A stretch of 64,000 nt of DNA from Ricinus communis (GCF_019578655.1 NC_063263.1:12399001-12463000); one strand, 5' to 3'. Numbered from the stretch's first letter, positions 49,050-61,703 are shown. A program made the numbers and translations. The notes: a model not told the origin generated them from the letters alone.

Positions 49050-49140
49050 CGCTCCATTGGTATAGCTTAGTGGTAAAAATGATGCCAGTTATATAGGAGT
49101 AGAAAAAAGTATGATAGATAATTCGAGTTCATTGCAATGT
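49050..49140 (+). other. tRNA-like fragment or SINE head (candidate)
   Basis: TAGCTTAGTGGTA (49063-49075) fits the Pol III A box and ATTCGAGTTC (49121-49130) fits a B box, with internal-promoter-like spacing of about 46 bases. The sequence between them does not fold as a cloverleaf that I can draw, so it is either a decayed tRNA gene or the head of a tRNA-derived SINE. No poly(A) or target duplication was identified. Confidence 0.35.
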
Positions 49141-49600
49141 GTATTATGATTGGAGAAGTGGATCCTACACATTTTCCCATATGAAGATTTCATATCCTAA
49201 TGAAGGAAGCTGATACAGATTAAAAAAAGTAGATGTCTAAAGGACTATCAGAATTGGATAATCATAAGCTTAACCAAGTCTGAATTCCATATTAGTTGGA
49301 ATCATCATCAGAGTTCCTGTTCCTCCAACTTTATTTCCAGAATAAACATTCTGATAAATTAATCAAAAAGGAAATCAAGTATCATAATAAACTAGCTACA
49401 GTATTTAACAGCAGGCAGCATATTCTATTCAATTCTTTTGCATCATTTTGTAAGACTATTGTTCGTACACTAAATCTACTGATATTTGGAGGGAAATAGA
49501 ATGATTGAGGAAAGGGTATTGAACTCATAAAACAAGTCTAAAAATATTCTCAATTTTCATTGCAGGAAAATTTTGTTTATCTTGTGAAGGTTCATTAGCA

Positions 49601-52403
49601 TTATGCAATCGGTTGTTGATACCTGCTGCTAGCACTAGACATACTTTGAGGACTTTGTCTTCTCTTTTCTCGCCAACTCTCACCCCACATCTTAGCCTCT
49701 GCCACTGCACGGTCTCGATCCAAATCCTTTTCTAAGATCACTGCCTTTACACTTGGTGGGAAATCAATCTCAGGCCAATTGACACTAACCTTCTTAGCAT
49801 CCTTCGGCTCATATTTATGTGAAACCAAATAATCCATGGCAATCATCAAGTCACTTGTTGAAGGTCGTAAGTTCGCATTTTCGTTGAGACAGATTGATGC
49901 TACCTCTATAGCCTTGTTGAAGACAGACAATGAGAACTGACGTTTCAGTTTTGGATCTGCTAACTTTAAGTAATTGCATCTGTCTTTCATCAAGGGAAGA
50001 GCCTGTGCCCAAAAAAAGAAAAAACTCATTACTGGAAGTACCAACTTATTAACATGAAATCATGGTTATCATTTTACAAAAAGTGAAATCAAGAATTCCA
50101 AGAAACATTATACCCAATGAATGAGATGCATATGGCGGCCATTAATATCGTCAATTGCTCTATGTCCAGTAATCAGCTCTAACAATACAACTCCAAAGCT
50201 GTAAATGTCAGTCTTCATAGTCAATCTTCCAGTTGAGGCATACTCCGGAGCACAGTAACCATAAGTACCCATGACCCTAGTGGAGACATGGGAATTATCT
50301 CCAGTGGGACCGAATTTTGCGAGACCGAAATCTGACAATTTCGGGTGGAATCCTTCATCCAACAGTATGTTTGATGCTTTTAAATCCCTGTATATAACAG
50401 GAGGATTTGCATTATGCAAGTAGTCCAATCCTTTGGCTGCCCCAGCCGCTATCTTCATCCTTGTATTCCAATCAAGAGGTTCCATATCAGGTGGAACGTC
50501 TACAGCAATAAAACAGTTTAGTTTCTACTGGTAAAAGTGTTTCTGATAACCAAACCAAACTGGAGCATGTACAGCCATAGTTATAAGGTAAAAAATAAAA
50601 AACATACAAAAACAAAAACTCTGAAGCAGAACTTGCATCATCCTACAAACTAACATTGTCATCTTATTCTGTAAGAATCAAAGAGATTGAAGATAGTACC
50701 GAAAAGGTGATCTTCCAATGATCCCATAGGCAAGTATTCATAGATAAGAAGGCGTTGTTCGCCTTCCGCGCAGAAACCAATCAAATTGACAAGGTTAGGA
50801 TGATGCATAAGAGTGAGCATTAGAACTTCCACCAGAAACTCCTTTTCTCCTTGAATACCTGATAAATCTAGCTGCTTAACAGCTACAACCTGCTGATCAC
50901 CATGTAAGAGGGCTGAATTTATCATTATCCACATAAACAGTAGAACAACATATAAGTTTTAGTGCCAAATTGTTATTGTTATTTACCTGACCAGTGCTTT
51001 CTAATTTCCCTTTATAAACAGCGCCAAATCCACCTCTACCAATTAAAGATGTTGGACTGAAGTTATTTGTTGCAATTGCAAGCTCTTCATAGGTGAATGT
51101 TGGAGCCACATTAGAAGATGCATTTGATCTATGTCTCGGAACAGGTGGTTCCGGTCTCAAATCTGCAGTGACTTTTGATACTGAACTTGACTTTGATCTT
51201 GATGCCGAACTGGGTTTTGATTTCGATCCTGATCCTGCTCTTGATTCTGTATTTTATTTTTCAGTAGAAAGGAGCATTAGATTCTACAAAGTTTAATGCA
51301 ACAACATGCTGAAGTGACAGAGAAAAAATTATAACTGAATGCCTACATCTATAATTTAGTGTTTCTCAAAAGACGAACTCCTGAAACAATAACTTACAAC
51401 AGAACTTGTTATTGGATCTCTCATTTCTATTACATTTCTGAGAACCAATAAAGATGCACGACTCAAAGACCACAATATTTTGAAATGATTATGCTAGAAG
51501 TAATAAGATCTTAATGCTTTTTTTTTTTTCCTGAACTGAAGAGGAAACTTAAGCCCGATTGGGCATCAAAAAGAATCAAGTTACAAAGAGGCTGGGGGGA
51601 CAACGAACTGTAGCCCTAGGCACCCGATCCGCTACCCCGTTTGGACTACGATGAACAAAAAGTTTACTGACTGAATCCCATTTGCAGCACTAACAATAGA
51701 CCTAACATCCCAAGAAACGTCCCCTATCCAAAATCAACAGCACTTGACTTTCATATGATAAAGGGAAATTAATAAATGATAGTCTATTCAGCTACTATTG
51801 GTGATTAAAAGAGACTAGAGACTGAAGACTTCGTCAGGACTGAAATGTTGATTAAGAGTACACATTTCTTGTTTCTTAAAGAAAAAAAGGGTGTCTGGTG
51901 ATTTGACCATACATCAAGATTGCTATCAAATGTCAGAAACAAAATCTTAGGACAAGTGAAAGACTCCATTGAATAAAATTGATAATGCATGAAAAGTTTA
52001 TTAACATTGCATTAAATAAAAGATATCGATTGAATCAAAAAATGTATCACCATATGAATCAGAATTGATCTTGACAATCGTACAAACGAATCAACAACTC
52101 TGAACAAAAGGAAGAAGGATATCAATGGCAAGTAAAATCTAAATGATAGCTATTTTAACCTTTGAAAACAAAACTTTCTTGAAGTTGCACCAAACAATAC
52201 CCCAAAAAAGCCATTGAAATAAAAGAAAAGTGAAAGAAGATAGATACACAATTTATCTATCTAAATTATATCATATGCCATGGAACCAAAAAAAAAGAGC
52301 TTTTTAAACAAATGAAAAACTTACCATAAGATGGTTCTTTATTGATAATGTCATGCTTTAGCTTCTTCCTATTCAACATGCCAAAACAAGGGCAATGACC
52401 CAT
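49601..52403 (-). CDS. Receptor-like cytoplasmic kinase, RLCK-VII / PBS1-like
   Basis: Five exons: 52403-52325, 51246-50987, 50889-50700, 50499-50114 and 50002-49601, joining to 438 residues. The N terminus [10 protein letters not shown] has Gly2 for N-myristoylation and Cys4/Cys6 for S-acylation, so attachment to the plasma membrane is expected. A Ser/Lys-rich linker follows. The kinase domain starts [13 protein letters not shown], with P-loop [12 protein letters not shown], catalytic Lys118 (VAVK), catalytic loop [14 protein letters not shown] (Asp215, RD type), DFG (Asp233) and an activation segment ending [15 protein letters not shown]. This class (PBS1, BIK1 and PBL proteins) relays signals from surface immune and growth receptors. 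The segment GDNSHVS replaces GDKSHVS of PBS1. The C terminus is charged and Ser-rich, as in PBLs. Intron 1 (about 1.1 kb) contains a LINE fragment. Confidence 0.94.
51518..51748 (-). mobile_element. 5'-truncated LINE 3' fragment in RLCK intron 1
   Basis: On the - strand the sequence reads as the end of a plant LINE open frame: a piece [20 protein letters not shown], then after a one-base frameshift [18 protein letters not shown], then a stop. A short 3' UTR and an A run (T-run at 51518-51529 on +) follow. The NGVAD motif is typical of the C-terminal RNase H-like domain of plant non-LTR elements. The 5' boundary near 51748 is approximate, and I could not find a target duplication. It has the same orientation as the host gene. 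Confidence 0.65.
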
Positions 52404-54490
52404 CTCCGAAATAACAACGAAACCAAAATTGGATGTGTATATGTGATTTTCTTTCGATGATCAGAAAAGAAAAACAAAAGAAAATTTGGCAAAAAAAGAA
52501 AAAGAAAGAAAAGAAAACCTTATTAATCACACACACTGCACTAGATAACTAATAACAAAAAGAAGGTATTTAATTTAATGGAGTTACGTTGAGAAATGGA
52601 AATATAAATGTTGAAAGGAAAGATGAGAAAGAAGGAAAGAGTTTTTAGGAAGAGGGTTTTCAGTTGGGTTGTTTAACCCTCTCCTTAATACAAGTTTCAT
52701 GAAGATGTTAATTTTGCACGCTTTTTCTCAAGAAACAAACAAACAAAATTCATATAATGGATAATTCCGTACACGGTTTTCCCTATACAAAATCTAGCGT
52801 GCCTTTATCTATATATGATGATACCATAATTTAGACTTCGAGATATATTTTATTTTTGCTTTTTATTTGGGTAATTAATATTGTATTAGTAATAGATTAA
52901 TAGCCGTCGGATAAATGTTTAAATTCATCCACCGGCACCCACATTCGAATAGAATCGTATTTATGATTTTATTTCTAATTATATGTATCTATATATTGTA
53001 TTATCCATAATGTTATTCGTTTTTAATTACAGCTATTTTAAATTTCTATGTTTAGGATATAGAGATCGTGGAAATCCATTAAAAATAGTGGTTTATAAAT
53101 TTATAATTTTTTTTTTAAAAAATAAATATCTTTAAGGTTTCGAATTTTATATTTAATATTATTTTTGATTTTTTTTCTTTAAAAATATTTTATTTATTTA
53201 TTAGATGGCCAGCAGGCCATGAAAAATACAATAGTACAGTCATATATCTTACACTTGCTATAATGGTAAAAATTTATCTAATGCGAAGAAGATAACTCAT
53301 TTCACTTTATAAAACAAACTCTTACCACTTAAGTTAAATTTCAATTAGCCGAACGATAGATATTTATCATTTAACAACAGATCATAAATAAAATAGTTTC
53401 GAAAGTTAAGTTTAAAAGGATGCATATCTATGAATAAAAATAAAAGTGTTATGAATATGAATAGTGATAATTTACGGTCTCGCCCATTGGCTTGTAAACT
53501 TATAACATAAGATAATATTAATTATTTGAAATATAAAGGCATCACAGTAGATATTATCATAAAAGATATTGTATATAGTGTGTTTTCTTGAAAGTTATAT
53601 GATTCCTTCTTTGTGGGGTAACGAGTTTCTCCTTTACGAAAGTCATATATTTTTCCTTCTAGCAGTGATATTGAGCTCTCTTTTTATAAGAATATGTAAA
53701 AAAATAAAATGATTGAATTTGATATTTAAATACATGGACTTAGTGCTACTGAATAGAATATATTTTTTTTATAAAATTGCTATTTACTATTAATAATTGT
53801 TAATATATATTTTTATATGTGTTTATTAGTTCTTATTAGTAAAATATGTATTTTTATTTATATATTTTTTAAAGAAATCACAATAATTATATGTGAATGG
53901 ATAAGTATTTTGAGCTGTCAAAATGAATAAAGAGGTGAGCATAGATGGAAGGTTATTATGGTTGGAAGTTTATGCGGCTTGCAATAAAGTAAAAGAGAAA
54001 TGGCATGCAATTTTATTTGAGAGGAAGAAGATAAACTTTTCCTTTCGGCTACTGAATTAAGTGACGAACATGCCCTAAACAATTGGATTCCTACCGTCTC
54101 ATATTATTCACTCTATCAATGGTGACGGCCCATAAAACTAATCAATATAATAACAGTTTAATTATACATTGAGAAAAGAGGTCCGATTTAAATTAGTCAA
54201 ATTAATATATAGACAATATTATATTAAGTATTTATGATATTCCTAAATTTTGCTAAAGAATATGAATATGAATTTGAGATTCAATAATTAAAACTGTATG
54301 TTTTTTACTGGTAATTACTTTTTACCCTCTTTTTTTTTAACGTTCTCATGTTATATTTACCATGCATTATAAAACAAAAGAAGGCGAAACAAAAATATTA
54401 CAAAATTCTATAGTATGTTACAATAATCGAATATCGATGTTATACTAATGACAAATTCCAGAACTGAAATGCAAAAATATTTGATCTTAG
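52404..54490. other. Intergenic region
   Basis: The first few hundred bases hold the promoter and leader of the RLCK gene (AAG-rich leader near 52490-52640). The remainder is AT-rich without recognisable content. Confidence 0.5.
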
Positions 54491-57400
54491 TTATCTTTTA
54501 ATCACTTTCTTCTCAATGTCGAGCACATCAATCGTCTTGAGGTCTCTGTATTCTCTCCCTGGTGTCCCAGGATGTTCAGTCATCTTGATTTTCTCCTGAA
54601 TGCTATTCAGTTTTCTCCTCAGTAGAGAAAAGTGCAACTCCAGGAATTTATTTTCATATTACCATAATAGTTTTTACTGTACCTTTCTTTGAATTGCAGA
54701 AAGATCGAAGATGATCCTCATCAACTGTTCCTAACCCGGATAGTTTGATGCCAAATGCTGCTAGCCTATGAACGTCCCGAGGAATTGGGGATTGCCAAAG
54801 ACCATCCCACCAAGCTGGGGGGAGAAGTGGTGTGAAAGCACATTGATCGGACTGGTTATGACAACTCAAAGGACCAGCAAATCTATTCCAAACATGTCCC
54901 CACCCAATCTGCAACCTTAAACCATCTGTTAACAAATTACTTTGGAAGCTGCTCAAGAATGAAAAACTCGAACCAGTAGAGTTTTCCCCTGCAAAGAGAG
55001 AGAGATAGAGAGAGAGCTGTTAGCTGCTGTTGCAGTGTTTCACCAAAGAAAAGCTCAAATGAATATGAATGGAAAATTTTCAAAGAAGGGAGGCAAAAGT
55101 ACTTAGGTGGTTTGCAGCGGCCAGTGCTGCAATTAATTGTGCATAGGTAGTTCCAACCCGTCGGTGAGCACCAGAAACAACAGCATGTTTTGCAAGCGAT
55201 GCAAGAAAGAAGTCCACAAATGCAACCCATCTGGGTGCAGGGCCCCAATCCTTCACTCTAAAATCTAAACTGTGTGATGAGTTAACATTTCGAGAAACAT
55301 TTCCTTGGAAATGTTTGTAATCAAAATGAAGAACCTGGAAAAGGTAAATGAGTTAGAATCCAATGAGCAACGCTAAGATCTTGAATTTGAAAATTGACTC
55401 GAAACTTGAATTCAAATTTAAAATAAGATTAAGTCAACCAGCAGCAGTAGGAAGAAAAGCACTAATATTAAATCAAAGATTAGGTTAACAGAATGGATTA
55501 TAAATTATGAAGGTTTAGTTGAATGCTAAGTTTCTCAAGGCACGAGTAAAGCATTACTGTTAACAGCACCATTCAGTACAGCAAGTAAATTACCTCGGCA
55601 AATTCACTAATGTTTGGAAGAATGCTGTTTACAAATGATGGGGTATCTGATACTAAAACCACCCTAGGTCTTGGCATTTGGTGTAGATTTTGCATGGCTT
55701 TGTTGACGCAGTTAATTGCAGCCCGTGTAGCTCGTACTGGCCTGAAATGTAGGAGAGCAAGAACCATAATCAGTAACCATTCCAAATTATACTCTCTATA
55801 ATTTTCAGACATCTTTTTGGCATCTCAGGTATTATCTTTCTATGTGTGACTGCGTGTCTGTGAGCACATTTCTGTGTGCCTCACTTGGTGTTGCAAGTGT
55901 TCATGCCTTCTTTCGAGGATAAATTGCTGACTTCATAAGCTGAAGTGACAAACAGCATTTTACTTTAAATTATTTAGCTCCAATATCTTTTATCTAGTTC
56001 AGCTTTTCCACTTTCTTTTCTTTTTTTGTTTTCCCCTTGAGATGCATAAATTTGTTTCTTTACCTATTTACTTTTGCTCAGCTGATGACAACAAGGGAGA
56101 CATCTTTGCTTTATCCCACAGTATATAAAGCTTATAACTATTCTAGGGACTTGATAAAAATAAGAATAGCATCAAGAAAAAAAAAGATGACATCTAATTT
56201 GATCCTAATGGATGAATGAATTGGCACAATGACCAGTAACCACTTTGCTCAAATAGCAGAGGACGCTTATATCTTTTTTTAAGCTCTCAAAAGCTACAGA
56301 GAAGATGAAAAGTTGATACTAGTATGGAACTTGCTAAATATTTTAATAATGCTACCTGTTCATAAGCATCCGCATGTGCAATGATATATCAGGATCTGCG
56401 CCATCTCCAAGAACCAAGTTAACTGCTGATACAACATCTTTGGAAGGGGATATAAGAATTTTCATCAGCTCCCCAAAAACATTAGGCCTAGATTGGAGAA
56501 GGTCTGGCTGTCCGAATAGATTAGAAGCAGCATCCCTCATTTCTGGATGCACATTCTTCAGGAAAAATTGACTGGCCACAGCATCTGTTGTATTCTGAAA
56601 CCTGTAGCCCTAAAGTTAAGTACAAGTGATTATGCAAAGAATGAGTAACTTAAATATCAGCAGTCTTCACACTTTACCATATAATAGGTTGCTCCCATTT
56701 CCCCCAATTGCTACAGAGGACATCAGTTTTTGCTGGCTTCTCAAAATCATCAATCCTCATAACCAGATGCCTTCCATACGTCTTTAGGCAGCCATTTCGT
56801 CGCCATAGATGCTTGACTTCATTCAAGGTGAATGAATCATTGGAATAAGAAATAAAATCTCCAAAAGGATACTTACCCCTGACATGTAGAAGTGAAGTAA
56901 TCATCAGTACTAAAAAAATAATCTGGAAGTTGGTAATCCTATTACAAGCTCATTTCTGGCCCCAAATATTACCATCTTGGAGGAACATAAAAATGGATTG
57001 CTTCTAAGGCCTTTTAAATGTTTACATAAACATCAAGTTTGTACTTAATATTCCGCCTATGTGGTGTAACTTTTAAACCCAACAATACAGTTCAGCTCAT
57101 CTAGGGAGTAATGATAACAACATAAAATGCAAAGGCTATGAAGGAAAGCTAACAGCCAGAAAACAACAGAAAATGATAGTATTTGCTGAAAGCTTTAATT
57201 GTAAATTAAATACGAAACAGAATAGAAAGGCTTGAGAAAGAACCAATATGCCTGGTCTGGCCAATGATCAGGGACCGGTTCAACATTATACTCAAAGCTG
57301 CAGCATTCAAGATCTTGTACATCTCATTTCCAAAGCCTGCTTCTGATGCTTTCCCCAAAACAAAACCATGTCTGCAGAACTGATCTGGAGGAAGATCTCG

Positions 57401-58532
57401 GACTCTAGAAGCCCCTGAAACATAACCAAACACATAACTACCATAAGCATGTCTATAAAGTATTAATAGAACTTTCATGTACCCCTAAGAAAGCACATGG
57501 CTTTTACAAATGCGAGACGAAAATATATTTCTGACTCATAAAGTAGGTATTATATTGAAGTTTTCCTTTCCTATTTAAACTGGAATATAAACAATTTATG
57601 AAATGAAAATGAAAATATAAATCCTTCAATTACACGAGCAATACAGAGATCACCACGATTTTGACCCCACCCCACCCCAGCTATCTCTTTTTCAGCGGTA
57701 AAAGATATTCTCCATAAGTCCATAGGTTTAAAAAAAAAAAAAAAAAAAACTTCATCACATGCTTTTAAACTTACCATTGTGCGTAAGCACAAACTGGCTA
57801 CCAAAGGATATTGCTAATATATCTTTGAAACAGATAAGAAAATTAAAAAACAACAGATTCTTCCTCGGGGTTGAGATTCTAAGAAGGCATCAGCTAAAAA
57901 CAGCAGTTGCAGGCATAACCATAGCGATTAATATTCTTATTTTAGCAAAAGCAAACTAAAAATGTAATATTTCACCAATTTGTTAATTCCAATGTATCTT
58001 GCAGGCATAACCATAGCGATTAATATTCTTATTTCAATGCACAATTTTTCAGTAGATTGCTACATCCTTGTCCAAATGTGTTTAAAAAATCACAAATATG
58101 AAATTAACTACGTCGATTTTCCTCAAATTTTTTGTTATAAAAGAAAAAAAGAGTACCGTTAACAAGGAAGTGATGGTGGATAATTGTTCTGACACGCAGA
58201 CTCTGCTTCCAGACATCACCTCCTTTGAAACTCTCTCCCATTTCTTCAACCGTAGCGCATGTTTTTGAAGAAGAATTTACGTTTTCCTTGTTCCTTTCTA
58301 TCGAAACGCTGCCGCTTAAATCAACATCAACAACACCTACGTTAATCTCGTCGTCGTCGTCTAGCTGCAGCTGGAGCTCCTTCGGCCGAAGAAAAACGGT
58401 GTCGTTTGCAGGAGGATCAACGGATCTAAGCGTAAGTAATAATAATCCAATGCCCGAAAATACTGCAACCGCTATTATGAATGAGTGTATCGGTACTCTT
58501 CTCCTTCTCCATCTATAGTATAACCTCGTCAT
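54491..58532 (-). CDS. Predicted type II membrane fucosyltransferase-like protein
   Basis: Eight exons by my model: 58532-58157, 57414-57252, 56878-56678, 56601-56356, 55741-55594, 55334-55103, 54988-54663 and 54595-54491, giving 598 residues. A short basic cytosolic tail (YYRWRRRR) is followed by one hydrophobic segment (about 15-36), the signature of a Golgi type II glycosyltransferase. The lumenal part has GFGNEMYKILNAAALSIMLN, YPFGDFISYSN, LCSNWGKWEQPIIW, NVFGELMKILISPS, DPDISLHMRMLMN, RPRVVLVSDTPSFV and RVGTTYAQLIAALAAANHL, plus Cys-rich loops. The NEMYKILN and SLHMRMLM patterns recall fucosyltransferase-type donor-binding folds. I recognise a conserved plant family but not a proven activity, so the acceptor is unknown. 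Intron 2 needs a GC donor (AG|GCATAT). The last exon is inferred; without it translation would stop at 54654 (566 residues). Confidence 0.78.
57907..58034. repeat. 36-base direct repeat in intron 1
   Basis: A unit beginning TTGCAGGCATAACCATAGCG occurs at 57907-57942 and again at 57999-58034, identical over its 36 bases. It lies inside the first intron of the fucosyltransferase-like gene. Confidence 0.9.
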
Positions 58533-59834
58533 CCTCCTTCTTCCCTTTCTCCCTCTATCTATCTGCGTCTCTGTACGCCTTGTTTGGCTACTGATAAAGC
58601 TTCTTTATCAACAAAGAGTTTACATTATATAATAATAAACCAATAAAGACAGATCTCTGGAGAAGCTTTTCTCGTCGGTGGAAAATGAAATTTTTTGTTT
58701 TATACCTTACTATTATTGATGGCCTTGGACATGGAGACAGCAAGTTGGTGACGTGTTTTATTTGGATAATAAAAATTAACCGAAAATAAATTTTGGAAAC
58801 TTTAAAACACATTTTATGTAACAATATCAGTAAATGACTTGCAATAAACTTTCCTCAAACACTAACATTAATTAGCTAACCTTTTTATATAAACATTTTT
58901 TTTTCTTTTCAGAGAAATTAAATAATCAAAATTATGTTCAGAAAATTCTATAACTATCCTAATATATAAAATTGAAGTTCTTATTATCGTGAAATTATTA
59001 AATTCTATTAATCTTTTTACTTCATAATATTATTTTCTATTCATTTAAAAATCAGTTGTATTTTCATCATTCATTTTATATTTTTATAATTTTTAAATCA
59101 CTTATTTATATTGTGTATTATATATTTCAATATAATGTTCATGAAAACTTTTAATTAAATGAAATAACTATACTAAACTAAAATAAAAATTTATATTTTA
59201 AATGTGTGTAAAATAATTAAATTACTAATTAATAACTAGACTATTATTTTTATATTAAATTTGTATTTATTGTAAATAAAGTAAATTTTTTTATTTTATC
59301 GTATTTAAAATTACAATTAATTTTATTGTAGTTAGATAATACTTTACTTCTGAAAATATATTAACTTAATCTTTTTAGTTATGTACTATTTTTTTTTCTA
59401 AAAATTGCGTGTATTTTATTTTTCAAAGCAGAAAGGCTCTTTAATATTCTAAAACTTATAGTAAAGCTGATATTTTCAAGATTTTCGGAAGTGACTGAAC
59501 AAGCTATATAGTTATAAATAAATGATAAAAATATCTATTTTTAAAAATATTGAATAATAATAATTTAATATATCATTCTTTTTGAATTTTTTTGCACTTC
59601 ATTATTTATATATACATATATATATTATCTTTAGGTATTTTTATTTTTCAATATAAATATTTTATTAGAACCATTATTTTAATGTAAAAATGAGTAGATT
59701 TTTATCAAAAAAGTTTTATATTTTAATTTTTTATATATGTAGATATAGAAGTATCTTAATAAAATGCTTATTTTATTATAAAATTACATTTTATAACTTT
59801 TAAATAGTTAAAGATGTTATAATTTACTTTATAA

Positions 59835-59882
<48 letters not shown>

Positions 59883-61284
59883 TTTCAGAAAACAGAAATT
59901 AAAAATAGAAGAAACGCAAATAATAACTTAATTAAGTCCTTTCCGATTGCTTAAAATGAAAAAAGAACCAAAAAAAAAAAAATAGCGCAAAACTTTGTCG
60001 TTTGATGGTCTTAGGGTAGTATTGGAAGTTAGGAGTTAAAAAAACACAAAATTGATACAGAATTCAATTCCAACCCAACCCATCTCAGCTCCTCCTTTTG
60101 TCGCCTGAAAACTGCGGAAGCTGAAAGCCCAAACTTAAAAACTATAATAATATAACAACAACGACGATAACAATATTATAGCACAAGCAGCCTCCCACTG
60201 CTAAACTAAAAGGTCCGATTGCAAAAAGGAAAAGTACGGTTCGCGCTATTGTTTTTTTTTTTTTTTTCTTTCTGAGTTAAACAAAGTTCCTTAATTCTCT
60301 GTTCAAGTCCTCAATCCATGACAAATTGGAGCAGGAGCACCGCTATCTTTAAACGCCGTTAAACCCCTCTCTATCTCTTCCCGCATTCTCTGTTAGCAGG
60401 TTCTCTTTTTACTTGTCTTTTTCTTTTCTTTTTTTTTTTAAATATTTCATTCCTTAAAATTATATTCTTCTCCTTTTCTTAGTCTTGTTATTTGGTGTAA
60501 TTTTGTTATTCTTTAGTCTTTCTTTGCTATTATGTTGTTCTTTGTTAGTTTGAGACTTATTTGTTTCAAGTAGTATTAGCTAATAAATAACTAATAATTA
60601 AAGAAAAATAAGAACATAGATAGAGAGTTGTAGGGTTTTCAACAAAGTTTGGTCTTCTCCCACTGTGTCTGTTTATCATTTGAAGTAATTTCAAATTCTC
60701 AAGATTACTGTTAAGATGGGTTGCATTCTCAAAATCAGATTAAATGTCCCCTTAAGGCTTGAGTTCAAATTTATAAAATCAAATTAAAACATAAAGTATC
60801 TGCTATATATATGTGTGTGAATGAAGTTGTGGGTCTTGTTATCATTCTGACAAAATTGCCATTTTCTTTTTCTTTGTATGATTTTATATATTTGAGGAGC
60901 TTAGTTTGCCATTCAGTATTTGGAATTTGTTTCTCTTAGTTCTTCCTTGTTATAAGTCGCATATCCATGAGCAATTGATCGTTCAATTAAAGTCCCATGT
61001 AAGCACTTGATTAGCTATAATGATGGAGCTTAGTAAATAGTAGGTATGGTCATATTTGAATAAAAGCAAAATCATCAGTCTCTCTTCTGCTCTATTGTGT
61101 TCACATATTTTTTATTGCTTGCTTTCATGTAATATCCCTGAATGCCCACGGGCAACATTAAAGAGAAAAATAAGATCAACTTTAAATGCATAAAACATGT
61201 TTCCTTGTAATTATCTAAAACTAATGTTCTGTAAATTGCCGTGTCCTTGATATTTAGCCTTGTTTGGTTCAGTTCAGATGTCAA
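58533..61284. other. Divergent intergenic region with probable leader of the CID gene
   Basis: AT-rich between two divergently transcribed genes. A (TA)n array spans about 59837-59879. From about 60060 the DNA is less AT-rich and looks like a transcribed leader. A donor-like TAGCAG|GTTCTC near 60398 could begin a long 5' UTR intron of the CID-domain gene, with a possible acceptor CTGCAG near 62513. Confidence 0.45.
59837..59879. repeat. (TA)n microsatellite
   Basis: About 43 bases of uninterrupted AT/TA, the longest dinucleotide array in the window. Confidence 0.9.
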
Positions 61285-61292
61285 CCACTGAA

Positions 61293-61695
61293 CAGAGTGT
61301 TTGGTGAATCTTTTTGAAGGGTAGCGGTCAGCAATTCAATGCTTATGGTTGAAAATATAATTACGTTCTTGTGTTTCTTCAAATGCTAAATTCTAATATT
61401 TGAGCCAAAAAGAGGATTTTAATATAGAAGGGATCTCAAGTTGATATAATTGCAAAAGAAAAAAAAAAAAAAAAACTTAACCATACTTGCACAAAATGAT
61501 ACTCTATATAAATATTTGTGGTTTATTTATCAATGTGTACACGAAAAAAGCAGTTTCAACATCTAAGTTACCAAATACTTGATAATCAATTGCATTAGCT
61601 GGCTCAATAGCTAAATGCTGCCCCTTAGCTACTAACGGCTAAGCACTGACCGCTATCAGACAACAATTGAGCGCTAGCTTGCCAAAAACACACTG
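61293..61695. mobile_element. hAT-type MITE (403 bases)
   Basis: The left end CAGAGTGTTTGGTGAA and the inverse of the right end (CAGTGTGTTTTTGGCAAG) are imperfect terminal inverted repeats. The flanks ccactgaa (61285-61292) and ccattaaa (61696-61703) agree at 6 of 8 positions, and both differences are transitions. This fits an 8-base hAT target duplication. A TAGCGGTCAG motif occurs inverted near both ends (about 61322-61331 and 61647-61656). There is no coding capacity. It lies in the inferred leader intron of the CID gene. Confidence 0.7.
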
Positions 61696-61703
61696 CCATT
61701 AAA

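Noticed and set aside
54654..54662. Stop at 54654 as the definite end of the fucosyltransferase-like protein
   Set aside because: A good splice pair joins a strongly protein-like downstream frame, so I preferred the longer model while noting the alternative.
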